From Paraburkholderia fungorum (GTDB lineage Bacteria; Pseudomonadota; Gammaproteobacteria; Burkholderiales; Burkholderiaceae): a DNA stretch of 64,000 nucleotides. A program made the translations under genes and the position numbers. This document shows, one piece after another, positions 44,413-53,790 of the stretch; the first letter of the stretch is position 1; every line of letters starts with the position of its first letter. The notes beneath the pieces were generated by a model, which had not been told where the DNA came from, did not search any database, and worked only from the letters and a program-made list of their open reading frames with translations. The DNA lies in assembly GCF_900099835.1 (NCBI RefSeq), contig NZ_FNKP01000002.1, positions 2,604,001-2,668,000 of the forward strand, in the 5' to 3' direction.

Positions 44413-45260
44413 GTCTCAGCGTCAAGATGAAGCGCTCGTTGTGGTGCTGGCTCGCGTTGTCGCCACTCGTAGTGGTCGTATTGTTTCCGTTCGCGGTGAT
44501 GTTGTTCACCGCGTTGAAACCGGCTTCGGAAATCTTCGTCTACCCGGCGCGCTGGTTGCCCGTGCATTGGCAATGGCGCAATTTCGTCGATATGTGGGAA
44601 GCCGCCAACTTCGGCGTGGCGCTGCGTAACAGCACGATCATCAGCTTGCTGTCCACGGCGCTCGCGCTCGCGGTGAGCCTGCCGGCCGCTTATGCACTAG
44701 CCCGCTTTCCATTTCGCGGACGCGGTTTGTATCGCCAGTTTCTACTCGTCACGCAGATGCTGTCGCCGATTCTGCTGGTGGTCGGTCTGTTCAGGCTTGC
44801 CGCAATGATTCCGTTTGGGGACGGCAATCTGGTCGACTCGAAGATCGGCGTGATCGTGTCTTACGCGGCGTTCAATATCGCGTTTGCCGTATGGATGGTG
44901 TCGTCGTACTTTCAGACCGTGCCACGAGATCTCGAAGAGTCGGCGTGGCTCGAAGGATGCGGGCGCACCCGGGCGGTGTTCAAGGTATTCCTGCCGCTGG
45001 CGGTGCCGGCAATTGTCGTGACCGCGATCTTCACGTTCATCAATGCATGGAATGAATTTGCCGTTGTCTATACGCTGATCCGTTCGCCGGAAAACAAGAC
45101 GCTCACGGTGCAGGTGACGGATATGGTCGCGGGGAAATACGTCGTCGAATGGCATCTGGTGATGGCCGCTACGCTTTGCGCCACCTTGCCGGTTTCGATT
45201 GTGTTCGCCTGGCTGCAGAGGTATCTGGTGAAGGGCCTGGCTTTGGGAGCAGTTAAGTAA
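44409..45260 (+). CDS. Sugar ABC permease, MalG/UgpE type
   Basis: A 283-residue six-helix permease with EAA-loop EESAWLEGCGRTRAVFKVFL. Translationally coupled to the previous gene by a 4-base overlap. Last gene of the uptake operon; two hairpins follow. Confidence 0.93.
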   Translation: MSLSVKMKRSLWCWLALSPLVVVVLFPFAVMLFTALKPASEIFVYPARWLPVHWQWRNFVDMWEAANFGVALRNSTIISLLSTALALAVSLPAAYALARFPFRGRGLYRQFLLVTQMLSPILLVVGLFRLAAMIPFGDGNLVDSKIGVIVSYAAFNIAFAVWMVSSYFQTVPRDLEESAWLEGCGRTRAVFKVFLPLAVPAIVVTAIFTFINAWNEFAVVYTLIRSPENKTLTVQVTDMVAGKYVVEWHLVMAATLCATLPVSIVFAWLQRYLVKGLALGAVK

Positions 45261-45270
45261 AACTTGCGTA

Positions 45271-45304
45271 GCGCGCGGCAAACAGGTTTTGTTCTGCCGC
45301 GCGC
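45271..45304 (+). terminator. Terminator after the sugar ABC operon
   Basis: A perfect 10-bp stem (GCGCGCGGCA / TGCCGCGCGC) followed by TTTGC, 10 bases after the last permease stop. Confidence 0.75.
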
Positions 45305-45318
45305 TTTGCATTCATCCG

Positions 45319-45347
45319 AGGGCGCCCGCTATCACCCGGGGCGCCCT
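45319..45347. terminator. Second hairpin, bidirectional
   Basis: A perfect 9-bp stem (AGGGCGCCC / GGGCGCCCT) between the permease gene and the convergent DUF1330 gene, with TAT-rich flank; could end transcripts from either side. Confidence 0.6.
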
Positions 45348-45365
45348 TATTCCGATAGCGCCGCG

Positions 45366-45659
45366 TTATTCCGTGCCGCGCACAATCCGCAGATCGCGCT
45401 CCACACCGTCGCCCAGCGCTTCGAGCGCCTTCTTGTACGCGTCGCTTTCGTAAGCGGCGACCGCCTGTTCGTAGGTCGCAAACTCGATGACGACCGTCCG
45501 CTCCTTCAAACCCTGCTCACGCGCTTCATCCGCCACACCGCGCACGATGAATTTGCCACCGGCAGCGGCCACTGCCGGCGCGGCGAGTTGCGCATAGGCG
45601 GCGAGTTTCGCCGCGTCGTTCGTCTTGCGATAGCTGGTTACCCAATACCCTTTGCTCAT
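45366..45659 (-). CDS. DUF1330 protein
   Basis: A 97-residue dimeric alpha-beta barrel-type protein: KGYWVTSYRKTNDAAKLAAY, ARGGKF-like AAGGKFIVRG and RTVVIEFATYEQAVAAYES. The ATG at 45659 follows AAGGAGATTCAA; longer frames upstream lack family similarity. Monocistronic; function unknown. Confidence 0.88.
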   Translation of the reverse strand: MSKGYWVTSYRKTNDAAKLAAYAQLAAPAVAAAGGKFIVRGVADEAREQGLKERTVVIEFATYEQAVAAYESDAYKKALEALGDGVERDLRIVRGTE

Positions 45660-46183
45660 TTGAATCTCCTTGTTCTTCGGTTCGGAAGCTGACGCTGCCG
45701 ACATAGTAGCAAAGAGAGATGGTGCGGTTCGGTGGCGCGGGCATTCGTGCCTGAGCGGAGACGATCGTACTTTTTCGGTCTCGATGCGCGAGGTTTCTGC
45801 AATCGCTCCCTTCATAGCTGTTCGGGCAAACGCCCCTTGTTCCGTCGCGCGACGTAGGCCTGTATCGACCGCCTGGCCGGGGGAGGCCGCAATAAGCACG
45901 TACCTTCTACCCCATGTTGTCAGCCGTTTGTATGGCTGCTCGCCCGAGGCATCACGCTGACGCTGTCAAAAAAAATTCACGGCATCGAAAAAATTGGGAA
46001 TAAAAGGAAGCTTCATCGTGTTTGACCATACGTAGACAGCAGCAAACATCCGGCTTGCCGATTCAGGCAAAAGCCTTCGAATGCCGCTCCAGTCTCAGAC
46101 GGACCGTATCCAGGCGCACGAACAGCTTCACCTTGCACTCACGCGTACGGTGATCTTCATCATTAATTAGTTAGGCATCCGCA
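45660..46183. other. Intergenic, 524 bases
   Basis: Upstream of the DUF1330 gene and of the two small secreted proteins. Part is AT-rich (45960-46010, AAAAAAATTC). I see no gene; it probably holds the promoter of the 46184 gene. Confidence 0.4.
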
Positions 46184-46333
46184 ATGAAACTCAAATTTCT
46201 CACCTTCGCGGCAATGGCGCTCTTTGCTTCGATTGGCGTCGCGACTCAGGCTTCAGCAAAAGAACACAAGCCGACGAACACGCAACAGTGCGTGGGCCCC
46301 GCCGGTTATTGCACGCCATATTTCGGTAGCTAA
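46184..46333 (+). CDS. 49-residue secreted protein with CVGP...FGS tail
   Basis: A tiny exported protein: signal peptide MKLKFLTFAAMALFASIGVA then TQASA, a short linker (KEHKPTNTQQ) and the C-terminus CVGPAGYCTPYFGS. The last 14 residues match the end of the next gene product (CVGPVSFCNPFFGS). The two Cys could form a disulfide loop. It has a weak ribosome site (TTAGG); co-transcription with 46397 is likely (63-base gap). Confidence 0.7.
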   Translation: MKLKFLTFAAMALFASIGVATQASAKEHKPTNTQQCVGPAGYCTPYFGS

Positions 46334-46396
46334 ACACGCCGCATTGTCTCGGCTATTTCTACCAGTCAACTCATCCCGTTTAAAGGAATTTCCATC

Positions 46397-46747
46397 ATGA
46401 AAAAATCTCTCGTTTGTTTCGCTCTCGCTGCCGGCGCATTGGCTGTTCCCGCTCTCAGCTTCGCTCAATCGAATGCACCGCTCACACGCGCTGAAGTGCG
46501 CGCCGATCTGATCCGCGTCGAACAGGCGGGCTACAACCCTTCGACGAGCGACGACGCCAACTATCCCGCCGATATCCAGGCTGCCGAAGCAAAGATCGCC
46601 GCGCAGGATAGCTCGCAAACCACTCAGTCCGAATACGGCGGCATGCCCCAGAATGGCAACTCTTCTTCCGGCAAGCCCGAACGCATGCAGATGACGCCGG
46701 AATGCGTAGGCCCGGTAAGTTTTTGCAATCCTTTCTTCGGTAGCTAA
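46397..46747 (+). CDS. DUF4148 secreted protein with CVGP...FGS tail
   Basis: A 116-residue exported protein: signal peptide ending LSFAQ, DUF4148 region (PLTRAEVRADLIRVEQAGYN), a Gln/Ser/Asn-rich linker and the C-terminus CVGPVSFCNPFFGS. Ribosome site AAAGGAA. DUF4148 proteins are abundant in Burkholderia but of unknown role. Sharing its tail with the 49-residue neighbour suggests a common partner or processing step. Confidence 0.85.
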   Translation: MKKSLVCFALAAGALAVPALSFAQSNAPLTRAEVRADLIRVEQAGYNPSTSDDANYPADIQAAEAKIAAQDSSQTTQSEYGGMPQNGNSSSGKPERMQMTPECVGPVSFCNPFFGS

Positions 46748-46990
46748 TCGATGCATATATAGAATCCTGCTTCGCTTGCTCCACAAGCAGGATTCCTACT
46801 AATTTGTTGAGCAATAGTCCCGCAAGCAGATTATCGCCCTCCTTGCACTAACCGCTCATCACACGACCCCAGTGCGATCAAGCCCAAAAATTTCCTGACA
46901 CACACCCCGGACACCGCCCCGACACTTTTCCGACACACGTATGTCGTAACGTTCGAGGTTTGCTCCGACGGACCTGCTCAGGACACTCCT

Positions 46991-47992
46991 TTGACGAAAC
47001 CGCTTGCACTCGGTGCGACCATTTTGCTGGCCATCATCGGCGTCGGCTTTGCCATCGGTGCGCCGTTTCTGTTGGGCTCTGATGCCATCGTGGCCGGACT
47101 GCAGGCTGCGTCGCCTCATCTCATCGTCATGCTGGCCGCGAGTGCGCTCGTCAGTGCAATGGCCAAAGCAGGCAAGCAGCAATTGATGCAGACCGCGTTG
47201 GGCCTGCACATACGGTTTCCGCGCACGCTTGCGATCACCTTCGTCACCGATGCGGCGTTTCTGGGCTCACCGTTCGGCGCAGCGGGATATGGCGTGAATC
47301 TCGGGCTATTGCAACGCGCCGGCGCGTCGTGGACCCAGGCGACCACCGTCGTCAGCGGCGACCAGGCGCTCGATCTCGCCTTCTTTGCAATAGCAGTGCC
47401 GGTTTCGATCGTCTCTTGTATCGGTTTGGTGAGCGGGCTGATTGCGCCGATGTCGCTGCAAGTCGCGGCCTGCGTTTCGCTCGGCGTTATCGCGCTAGCA
47501 TTCGGCATCTGGCGATACCGGCGACAACTCGGTGCGAGTGTTCACCGCGTGCTCGAACGTGTCGGCATAAAAAATGAGCGCCCCGCGCAGTGGCGCGCGT
47601 TCGTCGTCAACGTGCGCCAGCAATGGACGCATCTACTCACCGGACCACGCTGGCAACTCGCCGTGCTGCTTCTGCTGACCACGACCCAATGGCTGCTCCG
47701 CTATGGCGCGTTGTGGTTCATTCTGCTTCAGTTGGGTTATGCGCTGCCGCCGGGCTTTGTCGTGGCCGTCCAGGCGCTGGTCCTGCACGCTGCGCTGTGG
47801 ACCGGCATTCCCGCTGGCGGTGGTGGCGGCGACCTCGGGCTTGCCGCCGCATTCGGCTCATGGGTACCGCGAGCGACAGTCGGAACCGCCCTCATACTCT
47901 GGCGATTCGCAACACTATTCTGTCCGCTGGCGTTGGGAGCCTTCGGCATTGCGGCTTTGGCGCTCGTTCGCGTCGGCACCAAACGCGCGTAA
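46991..47992 (+). CDS. Flippase-like integral membrane protein (lysylphosphatidylglycerol-synthase TM type)
   Basis: A 333-residue, about eight-helix membrane protein of the AglD/YbhN group (LVSAMAKAGKQQLMQTALGL, FVTDAAFLGSPFGAAGYGVN, IPAGGGGGDLGLAAAFG). The start is a TTG at 46991 with AGGACAC upstream. Convergent with the glycosyltransferase gene, with 5 bases between. The pair suggests lipid-linked sugar or glycolipid work. Confidence 0.8.
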   Translation: MTKPLALGATILLAIIGVGFAIGAPFLLGSDAIVAGLQAASPHLIVMLAASALVSAMAKAGKQQLMQTALGLHIRFPRTLAITFVTDAAFLGSPFGAAGYGVNLGLLQRAGASWTQATTVVSGDQALDLAFFAIAVPVSIVSCIGLVSGLIAPMSLQVAACVSLGVIALAFGIWRYRRQLGASVHRVLERVGIKNERPAQWRAFVVNVRQQWTHLLTGPRWQLAVLLLLTTTQWLLRYGALWFILLQLGYALPPGFVVAVQALVLHAALWTGIPAGGGGGDLGLAAAFGSWVPRATVGTALILWRFATLFCPLALGAFGIAALALVRVGTKRA

Positions 47993-47997
47993 GCGGA

Positions 47998-48780
47998 TTA
48001 TTGCGGCGTGTCTGGAACGCCCCTCATGCGAGTCGCAAAAGACACGCGCCCATGCGCGACCCTCAGGCGCGATAACCGTACCGTCTGCGAGATCAATGCA
48101 AGCGGATAGACCACCCGCAGCAGGTCGGCAATCATCCGCCATTCCGCGCGAACGCCGCGCCAATAGCCGAGCTTTTCGGTCTTGCGTGCCTGGGTGACAT
48201 GCGGCCAATGCGTGACAGCAATTCGCAGGCGTCGATCGATGATCAGGCGGTTCATAAACACTTCGATGCCGAAGCGTGGCAGCGCGCGAATCTGCACGAC
48301 CGACTCCTGCAACAACGCCTTCCTGACCACGCGCTCGCCCGAAACGAAGTCGAGGCCGATAGCACGAAAAATCGCGAGACTGTTCTGCCGCAGGCTGATG
48401 CTGACATCCGCGCGGCCTGTAATCACGGGGGCCGCGAGCGCACTAATATGCTCTGTAGCAAGCCCTTTGAGGTCGGCGTCCAGCAGCATCAGCAGATCAC
48501 CGCGTGCGGCGGCGATGCCATCCATCATCGCTGCGCTTTTGCCGCCGTTCGTGGCGCGCGCGATCAGACGTACCGAAGGAAACTGTTTGACGATATCGAC
48601 CGTGCCGTCGGTGGACCCGTCGTCGACGACAATGACTTCGCCCAACGCCGCATGCATGGCGGCGACGGCGAGTACTTGCCCGATGCGAGGCGCTTCGTTA
48701 TATGCGCAGATGATGCACGAGATGAATTGCGAACCGTATGCAGAGGAGCTGGCGGTCATAGGCAAATGAAAGGTGTGCAT
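47998..48780 (-). CDS. Family 2 glycosyltransferase
   Basis: A 260-residue GT-A enzyme: ISCIICAYNEAPRIGQVLAV, VIVVDDGSTDGT, the ATNGGKSAAM helix and MLLDADLKGL (DxD-like). No clear C-terminal membrane helix beyond a hydrophobic stretch near 225. Start ATG at 48780, or 48759. Acceptor unknown. Confidence 0.9.
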   Translation of the reverse strand: MHTFHLPMTASSSAYGSQFISCIICAYNEAPRIGQVLAVAAMHAALGEVIVVDDGSTDGTVDIVKQFPSVRLIARATNGGKSAAMMDGIAAARGDLLMLLDADLKGLATEHISALAAPVITGRADVSISLRQNSLAIFRAIGLDFVSGERVVRKALLQESVVQIRALPRFGIEVFMNRLIIDRRLRIAVTHWPHVTQARKTEKLGYWRGVRAEWRMIADLLRVVYPLALISQTVRLSRLRVAHGRVSFATRMRGVPDTPQ

Positions 48781-49083
48781 TGAACGCTATAACTGTTACG
48801 TCATGCGCAATGAAAGGGTATTAGAGTCGCTGCCCATCATACGCGAGCGTACCCACTACTTTTGTGACCCGGCGTGAATCGCAAAGACGGTTCGCAAAGA
48901 TCGTGCCGCCACTCGGTCCGCTTGAACATGATCATGCAAACATGGTCGCCTCACTTCGAAACCTCTCATACATCCACGCGAAAACCAGCTTAGCTATTAA
49001 GCGTTTTGTGCACTACGATTGCCTTTGCATGTGACGAGCCCGTGTACGCCGATCACGTCACAGCCCACAAAAGGAGACATCGA
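48781..49083. other. Intergenic, 303 bases
   Basis: Divergent region between the glycosyltransferase and the NHL protein genes. Nothing recognised beyond the ribosome site of the latter. Confidence 0.4.
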
Positions 49084-50232
49084 ATGAGCGAACACTATGG
49101 GTCGTTTTGTCCGTGTTGTGGAAGTACAGAGCATCGGGCAATGAGCCGCCGCATGTTCATGAGTCTGATCGCCGGCTCCGCTGCCGCACTCGCCATGCCC
49201 ACCGCTTTTGCCGATGCACAGGACGTGCCGTCGATTGCTTACGACTCCGTTGCCAACCCCGTTCTTTTGCCGAAAGACACCTATCTGGGCGAATGTTCCG
49301 GTGTAGCGCTCAATTCGCGCGGCCACATCTTCGTACTGTCTCGCGGCAACACCAACGGGCCTGCCTATGGCGCAGCTGCCGCACAGCTTCTGGAGTTCTC
49401 GCCCGACGGACGCTTTATCCGCGAGATCGGCCACAACCTGTACGCGTGGTCGTTCGCGCATACCGTCAAGGTGGATCGGCAGGACAACATCTGGGTGACG
49501 GACAAGGGCTCCGACATGGTGATCAAGTTCACCCCGGATGGACGCGTCGCGATGGTATTCGGCCGCAAGCAGGAGGCCGCTGATGAAGAAACCGGGCCGC
49601 TCAAGCATCCCAATCCGCCGCTGCCTTCCGAACCCGGCCGCTTCCGTCAGGTGACGGACGTAGCGTGGGACGCCGCAGGCAACACGTACATCAGCGACGG
49701 CTATATCAACTCGCGCGTCGCCAAAGTGGATCGCGACGGCAACTGGATCAAGTCATGGGGCGACCGTGGCACGGGTCCGGGACAATTTCATACGCCGCAC
49801 AGTATTGCGCTCGATGCGCACGACAACATCTACGTCGCGGATCGCAGCAACCGGCGCATTCAGGTGTTCGACACCGAAGGTAATTTCAAACGGCAGTTCA
49901 CGATCGACGTGCCCGTGCCGCCCGACGCGCGTCCGGCAATCGGCAACATGCCCGACGAAGCGGCCATTGCAGCGGGCACGTTTGCGCCGGGCTCACCGTG
50001 GGCCATCTGCATTTCACCGGGACCGAACCAGGTGCTCTACAGCGCCGACGCATTTCCAGGGCGCATCTACAGGATGACGCTCGACGGCAAGGTACTCGGC
50101 GTACTCGGCAAAGCAGGCAAGCAGCCGAAACAGTTCGGCTGGATTCATCAGATGGCGTGCCCATCGGAGAATGTTTTATTCGTCGCCGAGCTGTTGAACT
50201 GGCGCGTGCAGAAGCTGATTCTGCACGCGTGA
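49084..50232 (+). CDS. NHL-repeat beta-propeller protein with CPCC and Tat-like N-terminus
   Basis: A 382-residue protein. The N-terminus has a CPCC motif (GSFCPCCGSTEH) before a twin-arginine segment (SRRMFMSLIAGSAAALAMPT). The rest is a six-bladed NHL propeller (LEFSPDGRFIREIG, ADRSNRRIQVFDTEG, LFVAELLNWRVQKLIL) like that of peptidyl-alpha-hydroxyglycine amidating-lyase-type proteins. Ribosome site AAAGGAGAC. Catalytic lyase function is not shown by sequence alone. Confidence 0.8.
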   Translation: MSEHYGSFCPCCGSTEHRAMSRRMFMSLIAGSAAALAMPTAFADAQDVPSIAYDSVANPVLLPKDTYLGECSGVALNSRGHIFVLSRGNTNGPAYGAAAAQLLEFSPDGRFIREIGHNLYAWSFAHTVKVDRQDNIWVTDKGSDMVIKFTPDGRVAMVFGRKQEAADEETGPLKHPNPPLPSEPGRFRQVTDVAWDAAGNTYISDGYINSRVAKVDRDGNWIKSWGDRGTGPGQFHTPHSIALDAHDNIYVADRSNRRIQVFDTEGNFKRQFTIDVPVPPDARPAIGNMPDEAAIAAGTFAPGSPWAICISPGPNQVLYSADAFPGRIYRMTLDGKVLGVLGKAGKQPKQFGWIHQMACPSENVLFVAELLNWRVQKLILHA

Positions 50233-50244
50233 TTCACTCGCCGC

Positions 50245-50685
50245 TCAGTCGTAATGACGTGGCTTGTGATGACGGTTGCGGGAGCGGTATCCACGAGAAT
50301 AATCGTTCGAATACGAGTTGGAACGCGAGATGTTGCCGCCCAGCGCCGAGCCCGCGCCGCCGCCCAATGCCGCCCCGACGAGACCGCCTCCGCGACCGCC
50401 CATGGCATTGCCGGCCGCCGTGCCCGCACCGCCGCCCAGCGCGCCGCCGATGATCGCACCCGTGCGCTCGCGCCGGTTCGACGTGACCGCGCCGCCTGCG
50501 CCGCCGCCGACCGCACCGCCGATCACCGCGCCGGTGCTGCCGCCCACCGCGCCGCCCAGGGCCGCGCCCGCGACGCCGCCGAGCGCGCCGCCGAGCATGT
50601 TGTTCATATCGCCGGCCATTGCCGACAACGACGCTGCTGCGGTGAGTGCCGCCACAGCGACCATCCGGATGAATCTGTTCGACAT
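50245..50685 (-). CDS. Glycine-zipper secreted protein
   Basis: A 146-residue protein with signal peptide (VAVAALTAAASLSAMAG), repeated GGALGG/GGAVGG zipper motifs (about 30-115) and a basic Tyr/Arg/His tail (RGYRSRNRHHKPRHYD). Such zippers insert in membranes or oligomerise. Convergent with the NHL gene. Confidence 0.85.
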   Translation of the reverse strand: MSNRFIRMVAVAALTAAASLSAMAGDMNNMLGGALGGVAGAALGGAVGGSTGAVIGGAVGGGAGGAVTSNRRERTGAIIGGALGGGAGTAAGNAMGGRGGGLVGAALGGGAGSALGGNISRSNSYSNDYSRGYRSRNRHHKPRHYD

Positions 50686-50893
50686 ATCGAGGTAGTTTTG
50701 TTTTTGAGACGGCGCGAGTATAGCGACGTTTTTGAAAGCCCGTTGTAACCGTCTCGCAGGACCTCGGTAAGACGTGTAACAAAATGAAGCGACTCGACGC
50801 CAGGGGATTGACGCGCCGCGCGAAAAGCAAAATCGCGGGTCATCGAATGACGATGGCCCGCGATTGATTGCTTATTTGACGCGTATTACGTGT

Positions 50894-52591
50894 TTATCCG
50901 CGGCGTTTCTTTTTCAGCTCGATCGTTTCGAACAGTTCATAGTTCGGCGTTGGTGTCTGATCGGCGCCGGGTGCGTGGTAGTAGTTCATCGTGATGCTCG
51001 TCTCGCCGCCCGGATGGCCCGGATCGTGATCGAACACCGCAATGCCGTAGCCCGTGCCGGTGTCGCGCTGCGCCGACCAGATTGCATCTTCGACGGCATC
51101 CGCACCGGCTCGCACGAACGTGCCTGCGGTCGTTGTCGATGCAACGGGGCGGTTGGGCCGCGTGAAGATGCGTGCTTGCGGCAAACCCGTGCCCGCATCG
51201 ACGCCATACACGTCGAGCGGCGCACTCGTGCCGCCGCCGCCGAGGATCAGGTGAATCGTGCCGTGGCTCGTGTCGAATGTCGATGCCCCCGCCGATACCG
51301 CCGACATCACCGGCTTCGGCTGCAACGTATCGACCGGACGCCCGGAGGCGATGTCGGTGCCCTTGTTGTGATTGCAACCGCGCACGGGATAGCTGCGCTC
51401 GTAGTCGTGATCGTGCCCGCAGAGCACGAGGTCGACGCCGTAACGGTCGAACAGCGGCAGCCACGCTTCGCGCAGGCCCTTGTCCGAGCCGTTGCCCGTC
51501 TGCGACGAACTCAGCGCGTCCTGATGCATCTGCACGACGATCCAGTCGATGTCGTCGTCCTTCGATGCACGGCTCAGCACGTTTTCCAGCCAACGCGTCT
51601 GCTCGCCGCCGCTATATCCGCGCACATAGAGCGAGGTTCCCGGTTGAATCGGCGGATTGCCCGTGCTCGCGGCAGGCACCAGCGGTGCGGGACCGGCGAC
51701 GAAAGCGGCCGCGTCCTGATAGACGACGTCGTCGGCATCGAGCGAGACGAAGAGCACCGAGCTCACGCGGAAGGTGTACCAGCGCCCCTGAAAACGCGTG
51801 TGATTATCCGGCAGCGTATAGCGCGCGAGATACGACGCCAGGCCCTGTTCGCCGTTATTGAATTCGAGTTCGTGATTGCCGGGACACGGCATCCACGGAC
51901 GATTCGCCGCCGACGTCTGTGCGTTATTGCCGAAGTCGCGCCACACTTCAGGCTGTTGCGTCGGGTTCAGATTGGCGTAGCAGAGGTCACCGTTGAGCAG
52001 GTGAAACAGCGGCTGAAAACGCTCGACTGCCTGCACCGCGAAGCGGCTTTGCGGCGACGACAGAACCCAACCGGTATTCGGCGTGGCGAGATCGCCGTAG
52101 CTCGTCCAGCGAAACGGCTTGCGGCCGTGCGGCGCGGTGCGGAAGCTCGCGGTGAAAGGTTGACCCGCGTTGCTGTCGTTCTCGGCGGTCACTTCGTACT
52201 GGTAATTCGTGTCCGGCTTCAGATCACGCAGACGCGCGTGATAGGTGAACACGACCTCGCCGTTGAGGCCGTCGGTATAGGTGCTTTGAATCGCGTGCAC
52301 CGTTTGCCGACCGCTGTCTCCTCCGCTGATGCGCACCAGCGGCTTTACGGCCGGCGCCAGCGATGCCCACGACACAATAACCTCGCTGGCCGGGTCGTTG
52401 CCCCAGGTCAGGTGGATTTGCTCGGGCGTGCCGTCAGGCGTACTGCTGCCCGCCCGCGCCGCCGATGCAAGCGTGCCCGCCGCCGTTGCCAGACTGGACG
52501 CGCCGGCGAACTTCAAAAACCCTCGACGCGAGACAATGGATGCGCCCTGATCATCAGTTGCAGAAGGACTGGTGACTTTTCTGTTCGACAT
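50894..52591 (-). CDS. Purple acid phosphatase-like metallophosphoesterase
   Basis: A 565-residue exported enzyme: Tat signal SRRGFLKFAGASS, an N-terminal Fn3-like domain (HLTWGNDPASEVIVSW) and a metallophosphoesterase domain with GDLAT, LNGDLCYAN, PCPGNHELEF and CGHDHDYERSYP. The ATG at 52591 was preferred over 52645. Probably a periplasmic phosphatase; substrate unknown. Confidence 0.9.
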   Translation of the reverse strand: MSNRKVTSPSATDDQGASIVSRRGFLKFAGASSLATAAGTLASAARAGSSTPDGTPEQIHLTWGNDPASEVIVSWASLAPAVKPLVRISGGDSGRQTVHAIQSTYTDGLNGEVVFTYHARLRDLKPDTNYQYEVTAENDSNAGQPFTASFRTAPHGRKPFRWTSYGDLATPNTGWVLSSPQSRFAVQAVERFQPLFHLLNGDLCYANLNPTQQPEVWRDFGNNAQTSAANRPWMPCPGNHELEFNNGEQGLASYLARYTLPDNHTRFQGRWYTFRVSSVLFVSLDADDVVYQDAAAFVAGPAPLVPAASTGNPPIQPGTSLYVRGYSGGEQTRWLENVLSRASKDDDIDWIVVQMHQDALSSSQTGNGSDKGLREAWLPLFDRYGVDLVLCGHDHDYERSYPVRGCNHNKGTDIASGRPVDTLQPKPVMSAVSAGASTFDTSHGTIHLILGGGGTSAPLDVYGVDAGTGLPQARIFTRPNRPVASTTTAGTFVRAGADAVEDAIWSAQRDTGTGYGIAVFDHDPGHPGGETSITMNYYHAPGADQTPTPNYELFETIELKKKRRG

Positions 52592-52947
52592 GTCTTGTGT
52601 TCTTGTAGTGGGGTGGAAGAACGCCAGGACCTGAGCGGCGTGCATCGTGCACGGCCGGACGAGTGCGTGACGAAGGTTTCCAGCGATCCTAGCTGCGAAG
52701 CTATGACATCCAGATGAAAGAAACGGATACGCCAGGGCTCAGGATCACAGACAACAGAACAGAAAGAGCATTGCTTGAGTGGCAGGCAAAGGCTGCCGGA
52801 TTGACAGAAACGTGCGGGTATTCAGAATTTTTTGCAGCGACGAGACCGACAGGGAATCGCAAGGAGGCCGCTGTTTAGCGTTTTCAAATTCACGCTTATA
52901 CGACTCAACGGCCAACCTTGCGTGTACTACGCGTACCCGGCTCTTTT
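52592..52947. other. Intergenic, 356 bases
   Basis: Upstream of the phosphatase and downstream of the 74-residue protein gene. No supported gene; phosphatase promoter expected, but I cannot place a box. Confidence 0.4.
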
Positions 52948-53172
52948 TCAGGTCTGCGGATTGGTGTTGTCGTCCGACGCCTGGACGTTGTCGGCTTGCT
53001 GCGTGTCGTCGTCTTTCTTCTCGATCATCGATTCGAGCTTGCCCGCGCCTTCAAAGCCGGCAATCGCGGCGATGCCTTTGGTCAGAAGACCGGCTTCCGG
53101 GTCCACTTTTTCAGCGGCTTCAACGGCAGCGATTGCTCCCGCGATCTTTCCTGCTTCGTCCAAAAGTCCCAT
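52948..53172 (-). CDS. Small hypothetical protein
   Basis: A 74-residue protein, MGLLDEAGKIAGAIAAVEAA then EKVDPEAGLLTKGIAAIAGF, with a charged Asp/Gln-rich tail. The ATG at 53172 has GGAGAGCGAC upstream; the longer frame to 53301 lacks such a site. Amphipathic N-terminal half; family not recognised. Confidence 0.65.
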   Translation of the reverse strand: MGLLDEAGKIAGAIAAVEAAEKVDPEAGLLTKGIAAIAGFEGAGKLESMIEKKDDDTQQADNVQASDDNTNPQT

Positions 53173-53349
53173 GTCGCTCTCCGTGAAAATAGTGAATTTG
53201 CATCCTCTCACGAAGTCGACGCGATGTCGCGGAAAGTAAAACCGAATTAATGATGTGATGTAGCCGCGAGGGTTCGCGCTTCGAACGAAGTCTGTAAGCA
53301 CGGCGAAAGTGTGAGCGTGATCCCGAAGCTCTTAAGATGCTCGATCCGG

Positions 53350-53769
53350 CTAACGCGCGGGCGGCTGTGGATTATTCGCCGGATTGGTATCGAATCTGGA
53401 AACGCGCGTAATACCATTGGCGGCGACCAGCTTCAGTAGCTCCTCTTCCAATGCATCCGTCACGCTCTTTTCATACACCTCCGCGCCGTTCACATAGACC
53501 GTGAACGATTGCAGATACTTCGCTTTCTTCTCCGGGTTCTCAATGGTTTCGCGAGTCCACTGATAAAGCGGATAGTGTTCCGTTCCGAGCCTCTCTGCCT
53601 CGCTAACGTAGTCGGCGAATGCATCGAATTGACACTTCAGTGAAGCGTTGTGCCGGAGCAAAATATCCTGGAGCGCGGGACGGATCGTGGCAGTCGCATC
53701 TGCACGCAAGGCTTCTGCGAGTTCGGGCGAAACAGTCAGCCTCAACTGAAATTGCAAAGCGGCGTTCAT
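53350..53769 (-). CDS. Hypothetical protein
   Basis: A 139-residue soluble protein (MNAALQFQLRLTVSPELAEA, LKCQFDAFADYVSEAERLG, FTVYVNGAEVYEKS). Mixed alpha-beta, no signal peptide. It lies 21 bases after the end of the GGDEF-EAL gene on the same strand and may be co-transcribed with it. Not recognised. Confidence 0.65.
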   Translation of the reverse strand: MNAALQFQLRLTVSPELAEALRADATATIRPALQDILLRHNASLKCQFDAFADYVSEAERLGTEHYPLYQWTRETIENPEKKAKYLQSFTVYVNGAEVYEKSVTDALEEELLKLVAANGITRVSRFDTNPANNPQPPAR

Positions 53770-53790
53770 GCTTGTCCTTCGTAGCGAAAT

